Shown piece after piece: positions 5,493-5,590 of a stretch of DNA of 5,590 bases. A program made the position numbers and the translations under genes. Below the pieces are notes generated by a model. It did no database searches. It had not been told where the DNA came from and was given only the letters and a program-made list of their open reading frames with translations. The stretch spans positions 1 to 5,590 of the forward strand of contig USAC01000096.1 in NCBI GenBank assembly GCA_900552475.1, given 5' to 3'. This DNA comes from an uncultured Eubacteriales bacterium. GTDB taxonomy: Bacteria; Bacillota; Clostridia; Oscillospirales; Oscillospiraceae. Numbering within the stretch: the stretch's first letter is position 1; every line of letters starts with the position of its first letter.

Positions 5493-5563
5493 AAACGTCA
5501 CCCTTTTCTCGGTCGATGGGGTCTCATGCGGCGGTACTCCCGCCGCGTGGCATGGCACGGTGC
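5446..5563. repeat. Direct repeat GGCACGGTGC, two copies 108 bases apart
   Basis: Identical ten-base copies stand at 5446-5455 and 5554-5563. The first sits within a few bases of the point where the dehydrogenase loses its homology. The flanks of the two copies differ, and the dehydrogenase frame does not resume after the second copy, so this is not a simple insertion between target duplications. Confidence 0.6.
5528..5546. other. GC-rich hairpin upstream of the TnpW-like start
   Basis: GCGGCGG at 5528-5534 and CCGCCGC at 5540-5546 pair around a five-base loop (TACTC on the plus strand). No T-run follows on either strand. It lies about 35 bases upstream of the minus-strand start at 5492, inside the foreign tail. 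Confidence 0.45.
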
Positions 5564-5590
5564 GGGAACGGTCGAAACGTGCCGAACGGC

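Larger units (their letters stand above)
5443..5590. mobile_element. Foreign sequence joined to the broken dehydrogenase, possibly a mobile-element end
   Basis: From about 5443 the sequence no longer encodes the dehydrogenase in any plus-strand frame. It holds a minus-strand start region with a purine-rich site, a hairpin (5528-5546) and a ten-base repeat, and it continues to the window edge. A minus-strand frame entering from the right edge ends at TGA 5500-5498, just before the short frame that starts at 5492, a spacing typical of genes packed in an element. An integrative element, another rearrangement, or a misjoined assembly would all look like this from one side. No integrase, terminal repeat or target duplication can be seen here. 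Confidence 0.45.

Noticed and set aside
3846..5558. Open frame of 570 codons on the minus strand over dctP and the dehydrogenase
   Set aside because: Antisense of two clear plus-strand genes. Only its small part starting at 5492, beyond the dehydrogenase homology, was kept as a possible separate gene.
1..5590. CRISPR array, tRNA, rRNA or known riboswitch
   Set aside because: No regularly spaced repeats, no cloverleaf or rRNA-like sequence, and no riboswitch core that I recognise in the two longer gaps.

Overview
The window reads as chromosomal DNA of a GC-rich member of the Clostridia, most likely an Oscillospiraceae-type gut anaerobe. The evidence is the strong Firmicutes ribosome binding sites (GGAGGTGA, AGGAGG, AAAGGAG), a lipoprotein leader of the K-rich/LVAC type followed by a Gly/Ser/Asp linker, GC-rich coding sequence set against a clearly AT-rich intergenic region, and TRAP transporter genes of the usual three-gene form. 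The taxonomy is an inference from style, not from a marker gene.

Layout. The left part is read on the minus strand. A small sensor-less AraC-type regulator (1606-1193) has its own sigmaA-like promoter and is followed after 44 bases by a full-length lipoate-protein ligase (lplA, 1148-144). Beyond it lie a 22-bp near-perfect palindrome (23-69) and, at the very edge, the ribosome binding site of another minus-strand gene lying outside the window. The right part is read on the plus strand: a tripartite TRAP transporter, dctQ (2069-2608), dctM (2605-3885, overlapping dctQ by ATGA) and dctP (3987-5027), then one base later a beta-hydroxyacid dehydrogenase (from 5029). The regulator and the transporter are divergent, separated by about 460 bases of AT-rich DNA with several repeated and palindromic motifs.

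How the genes may work together. The DctP lipoprotein would capture a carboxylate outside the cell, DctQ-DctM would import it using an ion gradient, and the 3-hydroxyisobutyrate/tartronate-semialdehyde-reductase-type enzyme would oxidise or reduce it. The AraC protein is the obvious candidate regulator of both arms. The substrate cannot be read from the sequence; a hydroxy acid or sugar acid is the natural guess. LplA salvages lipoate for lipoyl-dependent complexes, and its link to this uptake system is not obvious.

The most unusual place is the right end. The dehydrogenase is intact through its Rossmann domain and the DCPVSGG substrate motif, then stops resembling its family after residue 138 (base 5442). 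From there the DNA looks foreign: on the minus strand it carries a start codon and a short frame beginning MQTYQKKAKPSACTVP, resembling (from memory) the small TnpW proteins of Tn4451/Tn1549-like elements. The gene therefore appears to be broken by a mobile-element or rearrangement junction. I do not see a clearly new biological system; the junction, the left palindrome and the regulatory architecture of the divergent region are the points most worth following.
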